Positions 28,296 through 37,579 of a stretch of DNA of 64,000 bases are shown here, in pieces (positions within the stretch are counted from its first letter, which is position 1; every line of letters begins with the position of its first letter). The DNA is from SZUA-365 sp964635845 (GTDB taxonomy: Bacteria; Bacteroidota; Ignavibacteria; SZUA-365): the NCBI GenBank assembly GCA_964635845.1, contig CAZWNO010000003.1, positions 1-64,000 of the forward strand, in the 5' to 3' direction. A program made the position numbers and the translations under genes. A model generated the notes under the pieces. The model had not been told where the DNA came from. It worked only from the letters and a program-made list of their open reading frames with translations, and did not search any database.

Positions 28296-28640
28296 TCAGT
28301 CCTCGATGATCAGATCGCGCGCTTCCTCTATCGTGGTGACAAGCGGAATGATATCCGTGAGCTTCGCAATCTCGAACAGCGAACGCACTTTGCCGACGCT
28401 GTCCACGACGATGATTCCACCGTCGCGCTCGCGAAGCTGGCGGTCAGCGAGGAGGATTGCGCTCAAGCCGCTGCTGTCGCAGAACGTGACCTCGGTGAAA
28501 TCCAGAATCAGCACCTCGATGCTGGATTGGCAGAGAATCAGGAACTCGCTTTTCGCCTCGGCGGCATTGGTGGAGTCGAGCCTGCTCTCGTGCAGATGGA
28601 AAATCGCGAGTCCGTTTTCCTTGTCGATAGTGAATTTCAT
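28296..28640 (-). CDS. STAS-domain anti-sigma factor antagonist
   Basis: A 114-residue single STAS domain of the SpoIIAA/RsbV type. The phosphorylation loop is CDSSGLSA, with Ser56/Ser57 as the candidate sites that a serine kinase of the RsbW/SpoIIAB type would modify. No kinase, phosphatase or sigma gene is adjacent, so the partner-switching partners are elsewhere. The start overlaps the ligA stop by ATGA, which couples it to DNA ligase, an odd pairing without obvious functional sense. Confidence 0.88.
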   Translation of the reverse strand: MKFTIDKENGLAIFHLHESRLDSTNAAEAKSEFLILCQSSIEVLILDFTEVTFCDSSGLSAILLADRQLRERDGGIIVVDSVGKVRSLFEIAKLTDIIPLVTTIEEARDLIIED

Positions 28641-30682
28641 ACCACATCCTCTGATGTTATCGATGATTCAGGTAATTGCATGATGAATTCCGATTCGTCG
28701 ATCACGGTCACACCGAGCGCGGCCGCCTTCTCGAGCTTGGAGCCCGCTTCCGTACCGGCGAGCACGATGTCGGTTTTCCTGCTCACGCTGCCGGTGACCT
28801 TCCCGCCGAAACGTTCGATCAGTTCCTTTGCCTGGTCGCGCGTGTATCGCCGGAGCGTGCCGGTGAGTACGAATGACTTTCCGGCGAAGAACGGCAGGGT
28901 GAGGACGGATGGCTCGTCGGCAACCGCCGCCGTCACACCGTGCTCCCGGAGGCGATGGACGAGTTCGAGCGTCCGCTGATCGTGGAAGAACCGAAACACG
29001 CTTGCGGCAATGCCCGGGCCGATGCCGTCCACGGCAGCGATCCGCTCCACTTCCGCAGCGACGAGGGCATCGAAGGAACGGAAGCATCGGGCCAGAATGC
29101 GCGCGACGCTCTGTCCGACGAAGCGGATGCCGAGTCCGTGCAGTACGCGATCGAACGGACGGGATTTGCAGGCCTCGATGCTGTCGAGGAGGTTGGACAC
29201 GCTTTTCTCGCCGAAACGTTCTATCCGGACCAACTCCTCCCGGCGGGCGTGGAGGGAGAACAGATCCGCATACGAGTGAATGAATCCTTGATCGACCAGC
29301 ACGTCCACGACAGCTTCACCGAGACCCTCGATGTCCATCGCGTTCCGCGAAGCGAAATGCGCGATCCTGCCGCGTACCTGCGCGGGACACTCGACGTTCT
29401 CACAGAACCACGCTGCCTCACCCTGGGGACGCACAAGCGCCGTGCCGCAGGCGGGACATGCGGAGATGAAGTGGAATGCCCCTGCACCGGCGGGACGCTG
29501 CAGTACATCCACCGCCGTAACCTTCGGAATGACGTCTCCGCCTTTCTCGATCGTCACAACATCGCCGATACGGAGGTCGAGATCCGTGATGAAATCCTCG
29601 TTGTGCAGCGTCGCCCGGCTGATGGTCGATCCGGCGAGATGCACAGGGCGGAGAATCGCGACCGGGGTGATGGTTCCCATGCGCCCGACCTGGAAGATGA
29701 TGTCCTCGAGCACTGTCGTAGTCTGACGAGCGGCGAATTTGAATGCAATCGCCCAGCGCGGACTTTTCGCAACGGCGCCAAGCGAGGCCTGTCGATCCAG
29801 GTCATTCACTTTCACGACCACCCCGTCGATCTCGAAGGGGAGCGTGTCGCGGTGCTCCTGCCAGTGTCTCCAGTAGTCGAGCACCTCCTCGATGCTCCCG
29901 CAGACGCGTGCATGTGGACTGACGGGAAATCCGGCGCGCTTGAGATAGGCCATGGCGTCGGACTGACTGGCGACACCCGGCACATCGCCGATGAGGCTGT
30001 ACATGTACACACGAAGATTGCGCTGTGCGACGATCGATGAATCCTGCAGCTTCAGCGTGCCTGCGGTGGAGTTGCGCGGATTCGCAAACAGTTTTTCTCC
30101 GGCGGCCTCCCGGTCCTCGTTGAGCCGGATGAAATCCTCCTTATACATGACAACTTCGCCACGCGCCTCGATCAGCGTCGGGAGCGCGGCGACCTTCCGC
30201 AGACGCAGCGGGAGAGAACGTATGGTGCGTGCATTCGTGCTGACTTCATCGCCCTGGATACCGTCGCCGCGGGTCGCTGCGCGCTCGAACAGACCGTCCC
30301 GATACCGCACCGCCAGCGCGACACCGTCGATCTTCAGTTCCGCATGGTAGTCGACCGCGTCGACGCCGAGACTCTCGACGACGCGCCGATGGAAATCCCG
30401 GACATCATCCTCATTGTAGGTATTCGTAAGACTGAGCATCGGCACATCGTGCGTCACCGTCGGGAACTCGCGTGTGATCCCGCCGCCCACGCGCTGTGTC
30501 GGCGAGTCGTCCGTGCGAAGTGACGGATGTTCGATCTCGATCCGCTCCAGCTCGCGCATGAGAGCGTCGTAATCCTGATCGGAAATTTCAGGCTGTGCCA
30601 GCGTGTAGTAGAGATAGTCGTGATGCCGGATCGCTTCGGCTATCTCATCGTGGCGGCGTTCGACGGAAGAGGGGACGCTCAT
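28637..30682 (-). CDS. ligA: NAD-dependent DNA ligase LigA
   Basis: Seals nicks during replication and repair using NAD. The 681 residues hold domain Ia (HHDYLYYTLAQPEISDQDYD), the adenylation domain with Lys117 in ELKIDGVAL, the OB fold, a four-cysteine zinc finger (CPACGTAL...CENVECPAQ), helix-hairpin-helix repeats and a C-terminal BRCT domain starting about LPFFAGKSFVLTGTLRR. Length and order are normal. It follows the rodZ-like gene by eight bases. Confidence 0.97.
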   Translation of the reverse strand: MSVPSSVERRHDEIAEAIRHHDYLYYTLAQPEISDQDYDALMRELERIEIEHPSLRTDDSPTQRVGGGITREFPTVTHDVPMLSLTNTYNEDDVRDFHRRVVESLGVDAVDYHAELKIDGVALAVRYRDGLFERAATRGDGIQGDEVSTNARTIRSLPLRLRKVAALPTLIEARGEVVMYKEDFIRLNEDREAAGEKLFANPRNSTAGTLKLQDSSIVAQRNLRVYMYSLIGDVPGVASQSDAMAYLKRAGFPVSPHARVCGSIEEVLDYWRHWQEHRDTLPFEIDGVVVKVNDLDRQASLGAVAKSPRWAIAFKFAARQTTTVLEDIIFQVGRMGTITPVAILRPVHLAGSTISRATLHNEDFITDLDLRIGDVVTIEKGGDVIPKVTAVDVLQRPAGAGAFHFISACPACGTALVRPQGEAAWFCENVECPAQVRGRIAHFASRNAMDIEGLGEAVVDVLVDQGFIHSYADLFSLHARREELVRIERFGEKSVSNLLDSIEACKSRPFDRVLHGLGIRFVGQSVARILARCFRSFDALVAAEVERIAAVDGIGPGIAASVFRFFHDQRTLELVHRLREHGVTAAVADEPSVLTLPFFAGKSFVLTGTLRRYTRDQAKELIERFGGKVTGSVSRKTDIVLAGTEAGSKLEKAAALGVTVIDESEFIMQLPESSITSEDVV

Positions 30683-30690
30683 GCACGGTC

Positions 30691-32040
30691 TCAGTTGCCG
30701 TTCAACTGCTGTCGTGAGAGCGTGACATTTTTGACCACGGCGCCTTCTTCTCCCAGCGTTCCGATTTCCTTGCCATTGAGGAAAAAGGTCACCGCGCCCG
30801 CATCGCCGAGCGTGATCACGAAATAATCCCGGGCTTTCCAGATGCGGTGCTCGTTGGAAGACAGCGACCCCCGCTCCGAACGCAGCGTGTCCATCTTCAC
30901 GGAGAACCAGACGGGAGCGTTCGTGAATGCTTCGAGGACAAGGCTGTCCTCCCGCGCGAACACGCGCTGACGCGCCTCGACAGGATCAGGCGGCGTGACC
31001 TTCTGGAGCGTCGCGGTATCCACCGGTGCGATCTCAATGTCGGTGAGAGCGGCTTGTGTGCTGTCGATGAAGCGTCCCGCCTCGATGCTGGCTTTGATCG
31101 TCGTGGAATCGACTGTTGCCGATTCGTCACCACCACCTGAGCTGAAAAAATAAATGCCGTAGATCGCGACAACGATCATGACGAGAACGAGAAGTCCCAG
31201 TCCGATGACGCGCTTCTCGCTGCCACTGTCGACAGGGGGCAGCGGCTGCGGAGCGGGGGCGCGGTCGGTCATCGGCGGACGCACAGTATTCTTCTGCGCC
31301 GGTTCCGGGGACGCCGCAAGGCTCACGCTCCGCGGCGGTTCTGCGGGAGGGCTGACGGCTCGCGGCGGTTCTGTGGGAGGGCTGACGGCTCGCGGTGGTT
31401 CTGCAGATCCTGCGGGCCTGGCCTCTGGAGCCCCTGCGGATTCTGCTGCCGTGGCTCGCGGTATCGGTTCGGGAGCAGCGGCGGAAGGCGCTGCCTCTGG
31501 CGGTCGTGCCGTGGAAACCTGCTTCTCGTCCTTGCCGCGAGCGGCAGGAGGGGGAGGAACTGCAGCCGAGGAATCGAATTCAGCATGCGCGCTCGTTCGG
31601 ATATCGATCGCGGCCGCGTCGCCTTCGCGCACGTACGTGGACTTCCGTACAGGCGGAACGAATTCCTCGGATTCCACTTCGGCGACACCGTTCACTTCGA
31701 CATGCGTGGGCGGGCGATCGAAAGGATGCACGAACTCCACCGTGTCGTCGACCTTGGGCAGGAGGTTCGAGCTGTCGATTGCCGCGGGGGGACGCGGAAT
31801 CCCTTTCTCGCGTTCCGCGGATTCGTTGTACGCGGCGATGGTGTCTTCTTCATCCAGCCCCACGCTGCGGGCATACTCGCGTACGAAGGCCCTGACATAG
31901 GTCTGCGGGATCGAGGGAAAATCTCCAGACTCGATGAGGCGCAGGTTCTTCAGGCTGATACGAGTCCGCTCGTGCAAGTCTTCCAGTGAAAGACCCGCGG
32001 CTTCCCGTGCCCGTCGCAGGTATGATCCATATTCCTTCAT
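30691..32040 (-). CDS. RodZ-like HTH membrane protein
   Basis: A 449-residue protein with an N-terminal helix-turn-helix of the RodZ type (residues 6-72, LRRAREAAGLSLEDLHERT), a long Pro/Ala-rich cytoplasmic linker, one membrane segment (residues about 278-299) and a periplasmic C-terminal DUF4115-like domain (residues about 360-445). RodZ connects MreB to the membrane. The linker includes a 10-residue repeat, SAEPPRAVSP-like, nearly three times at residues 214-240. A near-consensus promoter lies 53 bases upstream. It heads the rodZ-ligA-STAS run. Confidence 0.85.
   Translation of the reverse strand: MKEYGSYLRRAREAAGLSLEDLHERTRISLKNLRLIESGDFPSIPQTYVRAFVREYARSVGLDEEDTIAAYNESAEREKGIPRPPAAIDSSNLLPKVDDTVEFVHPFDRPPTHVEVNGVAEVESEEFVPPVRKSTYVREGDAAAIDIRTSAHAEFDSSAAVPPPPAARGKDEKQVSTARPPEAAPSAAAPEPIPRATAAESAGAPEARPAGSAEPPRAVSPPTEPPRAVSPPAEPPRSVSLAASPEPAQKNTVRPPMTDRAPAPQPLPPVDSGSEKRVIGLGLLVLVMIVVAIYGIYFFSSGGGDESATVDSTTIKASIEAGRFIDSTQAALTDIEIAPVDTATLQKVTPPDPVEARQRVFAREDSLVLEAFTNAPVWFSVKMDTLRSERGSLSSNEHRIWKARDYFVITLGDAGAVTFFLNGKEIGTLGEEGAVVKNVTLSRQQLNGN
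31331..31405. repeat. 30-base tandem repeat inside the RodZ-like gene
   Basis: A 30-base unit runs 31331-31360 and 31361-31390 with one mismatch, and about half a unit follows at 31391-31405. It encodes the Pro-rich 10-residue repeat of the linker. Confidence 0.85.
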
Positions 32041-32092
32041 GAGGGAGAAATCACTTCAAACGAGGATATATAAGCTGTGCCGATGAAACAAT

Positions 32093-32123
32093 GAAAGTTA
32101 GCCAGCGACCCTCGGAAAAGCAA
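32093..32123 (-). promoter_or_regulatory. Bacteroidota-type promoter for the RodZ-like gene
   Basis: On the minus strand TTG (32123-32121), a 20-base spacer and TAACTTTC (32100-32093) match TAnnTTTG with one mismatch. The implied leader is about 45 bases. Confidence 0.4.
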
Positions 32124-32182
32124 GGTAAGGCCCCCTGTCGCGCGGTCATGGAGTAGGGACAGGAGACGATCAAGTATGACTT

Positions 32183-33676
32183 TTACGAGCCGGACCCGCG
32201 AGGCACCGGCAGCGCCCGCCCATTCTGGAAATCGTATGCAGTGCGACGCGCGATATCGGCAAGGGCGAGGTGATAGTCGATGACGGCTTCGAGCGCGGAG
32301 AGCCGCGCTTGCAGCAGGCGTGCGCGCGCCTGTGCGAGTTCGGTGGAGCCGATCGTGCCGACTTCGTAACGCTTCGTGCTGATATCATTTGCCACCTCCG
32401 CGACGAGCCTGGATTTTCGCAGGACTTCCGCGCGACGGGCAGCCGACTCGATGCTTCGGATGAGGTCGATGATCTCGCGCTCGAGATTCAGCTCGACGTT
32501 TTCGGCCGAAAGCCGGGCGCTTCGCACCCGGGCTTCCGCCGCTTCGACATCCATGCTGTGTTTGCCCCAGTCGAAAACCGGTATGCTCACCGTGAGCACG
32601 GCCCGGCGCGTGTCACGCAGATCGCCGTAGAGGCCGGCGAACTCGGCATCGTTATTATTCAGTCCGTAGCTGAGAAAGAGGTCGCCGCGGATGCTGCGCT
32701 GAGCGTGAACGTTTTCGAGCGCGAGTTCATTGCGCTCGATATTGTTCTTCGCCCTCTGCAGATCGACGCGCGTCTTCTTCGCACGCTCGACCGCCTCCAC
32801 TGGATCGATGCGCACCTGGCTGATCGTCGTATCGCTGAGCACACAGTAGAGTGAATCCGCGATCGGCAGGCCGATGAGTATCTTGAACTGATTCGCTCTC
32901 GAGATCAGGGAGTTCTGCGCGGCGAGAAGGTCATTGCTCGCCGCCGCGAGATCGACCTCGAACTGCAGCGCCTCGACTTCGGCGATCAGGCCGGCTCGGA
33001 ACTTTCGCTGTCCGGTCGTGTAGGTCTCGTTCTCCTGACGTACGCGGTCCTCCTGGATCTCCAGGCGCTGCTGTGCAGCGTACAGATTGTAGAACTGTTC
33101 GGTAACAGTGTAGCGCAGTTCGAGCGTGTTGCGCGTGTAATCCGCCATCGCCTCTTCGAAGTCGATTTCCGCGTTCCGGAGGGCGATGCGCTGCGTGTTG
33201 GCGATGAACAGCGGCTGGCGCAGCTGAATGGCGAGGTCGGTGTACCAGTCGCGAAACAGATCCCCGTCCGGACTCAGATCCCGCTGCTGCTGCTGGTAGA
33301 GCAGACCGGATAGAGTGATCGTGCTGTTCGTCCAGATGACCGGCTGGTTGAGATCGAGACGACCGGACCATTGTGTACGCTCGAGCGGAAAGAATTCGTT
33401 GCGACCGGTGTTGGGATTGAACTGCGCGATGAGCGTGCGGCTGTAATCCGGCACATCGAATTCCATGTCCACGCTCGAGTAGAGTGAACGCCGCGCGGCA
33501 TTCGCGGCCGCCTCCGATGCGCGGAGCTGTTCTCGTGCGCTACGCGCGGTATAGCTGTGCTCGAATGCATGCGAGAGCGCCTCATCGAGCGTCATCCTGA
33601 ACTGGGCTTGCGCGCTCAGCGGGAATGAAAACGACACGACACAGAGAATCAACTGGAAGTACTGTGTTCTACTCAT
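32183..33676 (-). CDS. TolC-family outer membrane efflux protein
   Basis: A 497-residue outer membrane channel protein starting at the ATG at 33676, which yields a clear signal peptide (FQLILCVVSFSFPLSAQAQ, cleavage after about residue 23). Two long OEP repeats rich in Ala, Arg, Glu and Gln form the helical barrel, for example LRASEAAANAARRSL and LARARLLQARLSALEAVIDY-like stretches. An upstream ATG twelve codons earlier lies inside the permease gene and is less likely. The gene overlaps the permease gene by eight bases and completes an adaptor-permease-channel set. Confidence 0.92.
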   Translation of the reverse strand: MSRTQYFQLILCVVSFSFPLSAQAQFRMTLDEALSHAFEHSYTARSAREQLRASEAAANAARRSLYSSVDMEFDVPDYSRTLIAQFNPNTGRNEFFPLERTQWSGRLDLNQPVIWTNSTITLSGLLYQQQQRDLSPDGDLFRDWYTDLAIQLRQPLFIANTQRIALRNAEIDFEEAMADYTRNTLELRYTVTEQFYNLYAAQQRLEIQEDRVRQENETYTTGQRKFRAGLIAEVEALQFEVDLAAASNDLLAAQNSLISRANQFKILIGLPIADSLYCVLSDTTISQVRIDPVEAVERAKKTRVDLQRAKNNIERNELALENVHAQRSIRGDLFLSYGLNNNDAEFAGLYGDLRDTRRAVLTVSIPVFDWGKHSMDVEAAEARVRSARLSAENVELNLEREIIDLIRSIESAARRAEVLRKSRLVAEVANDISTKRYEVGTIGSTELAQARARLLQARLSALEAVIDYHLALADIARRTAYDFQNGRALPVPRGSGS

Positions 33677-34982
33677 AGCGGAGTGATTCGATGACGTCTT
33701 TGTTCGCCGCACGCCGCGCGGGGTAGTACCCGAAGACGATGCCCGTGGCTGCGGCGACGGTGAACGCGAGGATGATGGACCAGAGACTTACGATCGTTCG
33801 CCACTCGGCGTACGCGGTGATGATCTCCGTGAGCGCCCACCCGAGAAGGATTCCGGCCAGGCCGCCGATGATCGAAAGCATTGCCGCCTCGGCCAGGAAC
33901 TGGGTGATGATCATGGCGCGCGTTGCGCCGATCGCGCGCCGTATGCCGATCTCACGCGTGCGCTCGAGCACGGAAGCGAGCATGATATTCATGATGCCGA
34001 TGCCGCCGACCAGCAGGGAGATTCCCGCGATCGCGCCCATGACGATGTTGAAAATGCTTTGCGTCTTCTGACTCTGCTCGATCAGCTGTTCGGGAATGGT
34101 CACGGTGAAATCGGTCTGATCGTTGTGCCGCTTCCGGATCAGGCGGGAGATGATCGCGGCGGCTTCGGAGATATCCGTCTCTTCATCCACCTGCACGGCG
34201 ATCTGGTCGATGGTGTTCCGATCGAGATATCCGTCCTCGATCTGGCTGCGGTAGCGGTATCTCCGGCCCATGCGCGCGACGCTTCCCTTCATCTCCCGGG
34301 GAAACTTGGCCATCGCTGTGGAGAGGGGAATGATCATGCTTGCGTTGATCGATGGAAGGGCCGCTTCTCCGGTCAACGCTTCCTTCTTCCCGCCCATGAC
34401 ACCGACGACGGTGAACCACTGGTCCTCTATCTTCACGAGCTTGTTCATCGGGTTATCGAACCCGAATAACTTCTGTTTGATCTCGCTGCCGATCAGACAG
34501 ACGTTCGCATTCGCGTCAATGTGATGCCGCGTGATGAACTGTCCTTCGGTCAGACGGATATTGAAAATGCTTTCGTGGTCGGGTGTAGTGCCGATCAGTT
34601 TGACCGGAGCAGTACCCTGATATGTCCGCGACTCCACGTCCGACTCCCAGTTGACGGCGATGCGGTCCGCGAAACTGCAGACTTCCCGGATCGCCTCGGC
34701 ATCCTTGAGCGAGATCCCGTAGGGCCGCACGGCGCCCGGCTCTTCCTCGTCGTCCGTCTCGGGCTGCGGGAGCGACCGGATGATGACGTTTCGCACGCCG
34801 AGCACCTCGATCTGTTCGAGGGATTCCTGTCGCGCACCTTCGCCGATCGAAAGCATCGCGATCACGGCGCCGACACCGAAGACGATCCCGAGCATTGTCA
34901 GGAAGGAACGCGTCTTGTGAAGCGTCAGACTCTGGATCGCGATGGTGATCGCTTCACGCTGCTTGGAAAACAAATCCTTCAC
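33669..34982 (-). CDS. MacB-like ABC transporter permease
   Basis: A 437-residue membrane protein with one N-terminal membrane segment (residues about 28-48), a large periplasmic MacB_PCD domain and three C-terminal segments of the FtsX/MacB fold (INIMLASVLERTREIGIRRAIGA is split across the second). Unlike MacB itself it carries no fused ATPase domain; related systems supply the ATPase from a separate gene. None is found next to it here. It lies three bases after the HlyD adaptor gene and overlaps tolC, so it exports something through a tripartite complex. Confidence 0.9.
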   Translation of the reverse strand: MKDLFSKQREAITIAIQSLTLHKTRSFLTMLGIVFGVGAVIAMLSIGEGARQESLEQIEVLGVRNVIIRSLPQPETDDEEEPGAVRPYGISLKDAEAIREVCSFADRIAVNWESDVESRTYQGTAPVKLIGTTPDHESIFNIRLTEGQFITRHHIDANANVCLIGSEIKQKLFGFDNPMNKLVKIEDQWFTVVGVMGGKKEALTGEAALPSINASMIIPLSTAMAKFPREMKGSVARMGRRYRYRSQIEDGYLDRNTIDQIAVQVDEETDISEAAAIISRLIRKRHNDQTDFTVTIPEQLIEQSQKTQSIFNIVMGAIAGISLLVGGIGIMNIMLASVLERTREIGIRRAIGATRAMIITQFLAEAAMLSIIGGLAGILLGWALTEIITAYAEWRTIVSLWSIILAFTVAAATGIVFGYYPARRAANKDVIESLRYE

Positions 34983-34985
34983 GTC

Positions 34986-36266
34986 TCATCTCCCCGCAGG
35001 AGCCGCTGTTTTCCCTGCTTCCGGTACCGTCCCGGGTTTTTCCTCGTCCGCATCTTTCTCCTGTTCCGGATTGCGCAGCGCAACCTGCTCACCGGCGCTG
35101 ATCCCTTTCTTCACGACGACGAAGTTGTCGTTGCGGGCGCCGAGTTCCACCTCCCGTTTTTCGAACGACGATCCCTCACCGACGAAGACATATGTCTTCG
35201 CGTCCTCCTCGACCACGCTGATTATGGGCACTGAAAGAACCTTGCCCACTTTGCCGACAATGATCTTGTTCGTTGTGGTAATCCCGGGCTTGAGCACCTC
35301 ATCCGTCTCCTTGATGTCGATGACGATATCGAACACTTTCACGTTCGATCCCTGCCCCTTCTGCCTGCCTATCTGTGAAACACTGCTGATGATTCCGTGA
35401 AACGTCTTATCCGGGAAGGCGTCCGGGATGACCAGCACGCTCTGCCCCATGCGCACCTTCGAGATGTCCATCTCATTGACACTGACCTCGGTCTGCATCG
35501 CGGAAAGATCGGGGAGACTGATGATCGGCATCCCCGGCCAGGGCTGATCGCCTTTCGCGATCTTCCGTCCCGTGGACCAGTTGTTCTCATACACGATAAG
35601 TCCGGCGATCGGCGCCTTGACGGTCAGCTGCTCCATTTCTTTCTGTGATTCGCCGATATCGGAACGGATCTGCGCAATCCGCAGCTGGAGGTTTCCCAGT
35701 TCCGAGCGCCGGACGATATTCTTGTTCTCGATATTGAGCTTTGCCTGATCGAAGGTCAGTTTCGCTCGCTCGAACTCGATCTCCGCCTCGCGCTTCCGTG
35801 CCTCGGGCTCGAACTGCATTTTTTCGCGCGCGATTTTCGCCAGTTCGAAGTTGAGCTTTGCGGACTCGTATTCCGTCGTCGCCTGGGATTCGTCCGCGGA
35901 TTGCTGGGCTTTCAGCTTGGCCAGGTCTGCGAGGGCCGTCTTGAGATCGGTTGTCCGGTCGGCGATGCGCTTGAGGGCGGAGCTGGGATCGAAGCGCACG
36001 AGGACCTCGTCGACCTTCGCGATGGATCCCTCCGAGGCAAGCGAGACGATCTGCAGGTTTCCGCCGGAGATGATTCGCGGCGCGGTGATCGTGAATGAAT
36101 TTTTCGCACGAACCGAACCGCTTTCAATCACATAGATCTCGAACGTCCCTCGCGCGACGCGGTATGTGGGGACAGCGACAGAATCCTTCGGCCACAGCAG
36201 GAACCCGACAATGAAGATGCCGGCTGCCGCGGCAAGATAAAAAACCCATCTCATTTTCTCTTTCAT
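34986..36266 (-). CDS. HlyD/MacA-type periplasmic adaptor
   Basis: About 426 residues from the ATG at 36266; other ATG codons at 36296 and 36254 are possible because no ribosome-binding site is decisive. One N-terminal membrane segment (WVFYLAAAAGIFIVGFLLW) is followed by a lipoyl/barrel-sandwich part, a long coiled-coil hairpin (residues about 85-210, rich in Ala, Lys, Glu and Gln), a beta-barrel domain and a Glu/Pro-rich tail. It bridges the inner-membrane permease and TolC. It is the first of the three export genes and lies 36 bases after dprA. Confidence 0.9.
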   Translation of the reverse strand: MKEKMRWVFYLAAAAGIFIVGFLLWPKDSVAVPTYRVARGTFEIYVIESGSVRAKNSFTITAPRIISGGNLQIVSLASEGSIAKVDEVLVRFDPSSALKRIADRTTDLKTALADLAKLKAQQSADESQATTEYESAKLNFELAKIAREKMQFEPEARKREAEIEFERAKLTFDQAKLNIENKNIVRRSELGNLQLRIAQIRSDIGESQKEMEQLTVKAPIAGLIVYENNWSTGRKIAKGDQPWPGMPIISLPDLSAMQTEVSVNEMDISKVRMGQSVLVIPDAFPDKTFHGIISSVSQIGRQKGQGSNVKVFDIVIDIKETDEVLKPGITTTNKIIVGKVGKVLSVPIISVVEEDAKTYVFVGEGSSFEKREVELGARNDNFVVVKKGISAGEQVALRNPEQEKDADEEKPGTVPEAGKTAAPAGR

Positions 36267-36302
36267 ACCTGTTTCCGCGAAAGCGTGGGAGGACACGTGT
36301 CG

Positions 36303-37424
36303 TTAATTGCGTCTACCGCATCTCACAAAATATTTCCCCGGAAGTTGTCTCACAACGCCGTTGAGTTCCATCTGCAGCAAGGTGACGTGGAGCGAAGGCA
36401 GGAGCAGTCCGCAGGAAATCGCCAGATCGTCGATGTGAACCGGGTCGTCGGAGAGCAGGTCATGCACACGCTGTTCCTCGAAAGTCAGCTGGATCGGCGG
36501 GGGAGGCGCGCTCGTCGCGGCACCGGAGAGCGCGGCGACTTCGGCGAGGATTTCTTCCGGCGAACTTGCCGGCAGGGCCATGCTCTCGCGCAGCAACCTG
36601 TGCGGTCCGGCGCTGCGGGGATTGAAAATGCTGCCGGGAACGACGAAGAGGTCCCTGTTCTGGTCGAGCGCGATTCCGGCCGTGATCATCGCGCCCCCGC
36701 GGATATCGCTTTCCGTGATGAGCAGACAGCGGGAGAGTCCGCTGATGATGCGGTTGCGGCGCGGGAAATTCGTCGCATCGGGTTTCGCGTCCAGCGGAAG
36801 TTCCGACATGACACATCCATGCTCCGCGATCGCAGCAGCGAGGCGGCTGTTCACTCCCGGATAAATGTTGCGCACACCGCTGCCGAGCACCGCGATCGTG
36901 CGGCCTCCGGCCTGCAGTGTGCTGCGGTGCGCCACAGTATCGATTCCCATCGCCAGACCGCTGACCACCGTAACGCCCGCGGCAGCGAAATGGCGGCAGA
37001 AGTGCTCGGTGACCTGCCGGCCGTAATCCGTCGGACTCCTCGTTCCGACGACCGCTACGCTGCGTTCATCCACGGGAGTCCATTCTCCGCGCATGAACAG
37101 GAAGAGCGGGGGATCATAGATGCTCCGCAGGATCGCAGGGTAGTTTTCATCGGGGAAAGGGACAAACCGGATGTCGTATCGTTCGCACTGCATCCGGCTC
37201 GATTCCACCGTCCGTTCGATGTCCCCGCCCTGTTTTTCCTCCCGCATTGATTGATGGATTCTCGCCGAAAGCTGTGTGCTTATGCCCTCGACCTGCCGGA
37301 GCTCCGATTCCGTTGCGGCGAGCATGCGCGTGAATGAATGGAAACGGGCGAGCAGCGCTCGGCCGCGCGATGGTCCGATGGACGGCAGCATGGAAACACG
37401 GAGGTAATCATAGGGGTCAGACAT
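36303..37424 (-). CDS. dprA: DNA processing protein DprA
   Basis: A 373-residue protein that protects incoming single-stranded DNA and loads RecA in transformation. The Rossmann-like core shows VAVVGTRSPTDYGRQV, SGLAMGIDTVAHRSTL, VLGSGVRNIYP, PRRNRIISGLS and DIRGGAMITAGIALDQ. An N-terminal helix-hairpin-helix region (SIGPSRGRALLARF) and a C-terminal winged helix (LSDDPVHIDDLA) are present. I chose the ATG at 37424 because earlier starts add an unsupported leader. No other competence genes are nearby. Confidence 0.95.
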   Translation of the reverse strand: MSDPYDYLRVSMLPSIGPSRGRALLARFHSFTRMLAATESELRQVEGISTQLSARIHQSMREEKQGGDIERTVESSRMQCERYDIRFVPFPDENYPAILRSIYDPPLFLFMRGEWTPVDERSVAVVGTRSPTDYGRQVTEHFCRHFAAAGVTVVSGLAMGIDTVAHRSTLQAGGRTIAVLGSGVRNIYPGVNSRLAAAIAEHGCVMSELPLDAKPDATNFPRRNRIISGLSRCLLITESDIRGGAMITAGIALDQNRDLFVVPGSIFNPRSAGPHRLLRESMALPASSPEEILAEVAALSGAATSAPPPPIQLTFEEQRVHDLLSDDPVHIDDLAISCGLLLPSLHVTLLQMELNGVVRQLPGKYFVRCGRRN

Positions 37425-37512
37425 GCACGATTCCAGAAGGTTCTCCCTGATAATCCCCATGGTAGAGATCGCAGAGTCGGAAAACAAGACAGAAATCACG
37501 AACCGATAAAAT

Positions 37513-37551
37513 CAATATTGCATCAGCAGCGACTTTTCAATAAGTTGAAAA
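37513..37551. promoter_or_regulatory. AT-rich divergent promoter region with palindromes
   Basis: Between the divergent dprA and DUF3109 genes the DNA is notably AT-rich. It contains TTTTCAA/TTGAAAA (37534-37540 and 37545-37551, four-base spacer) and CAATATTG at 37513-37520. These could be operator or promoter elements; no clear TAnnTTTG box is seen. Confidence 0.3.
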
Positions 37552-37579
37552 TTGTGGAATAAAAATCGTGCCATGTTGA

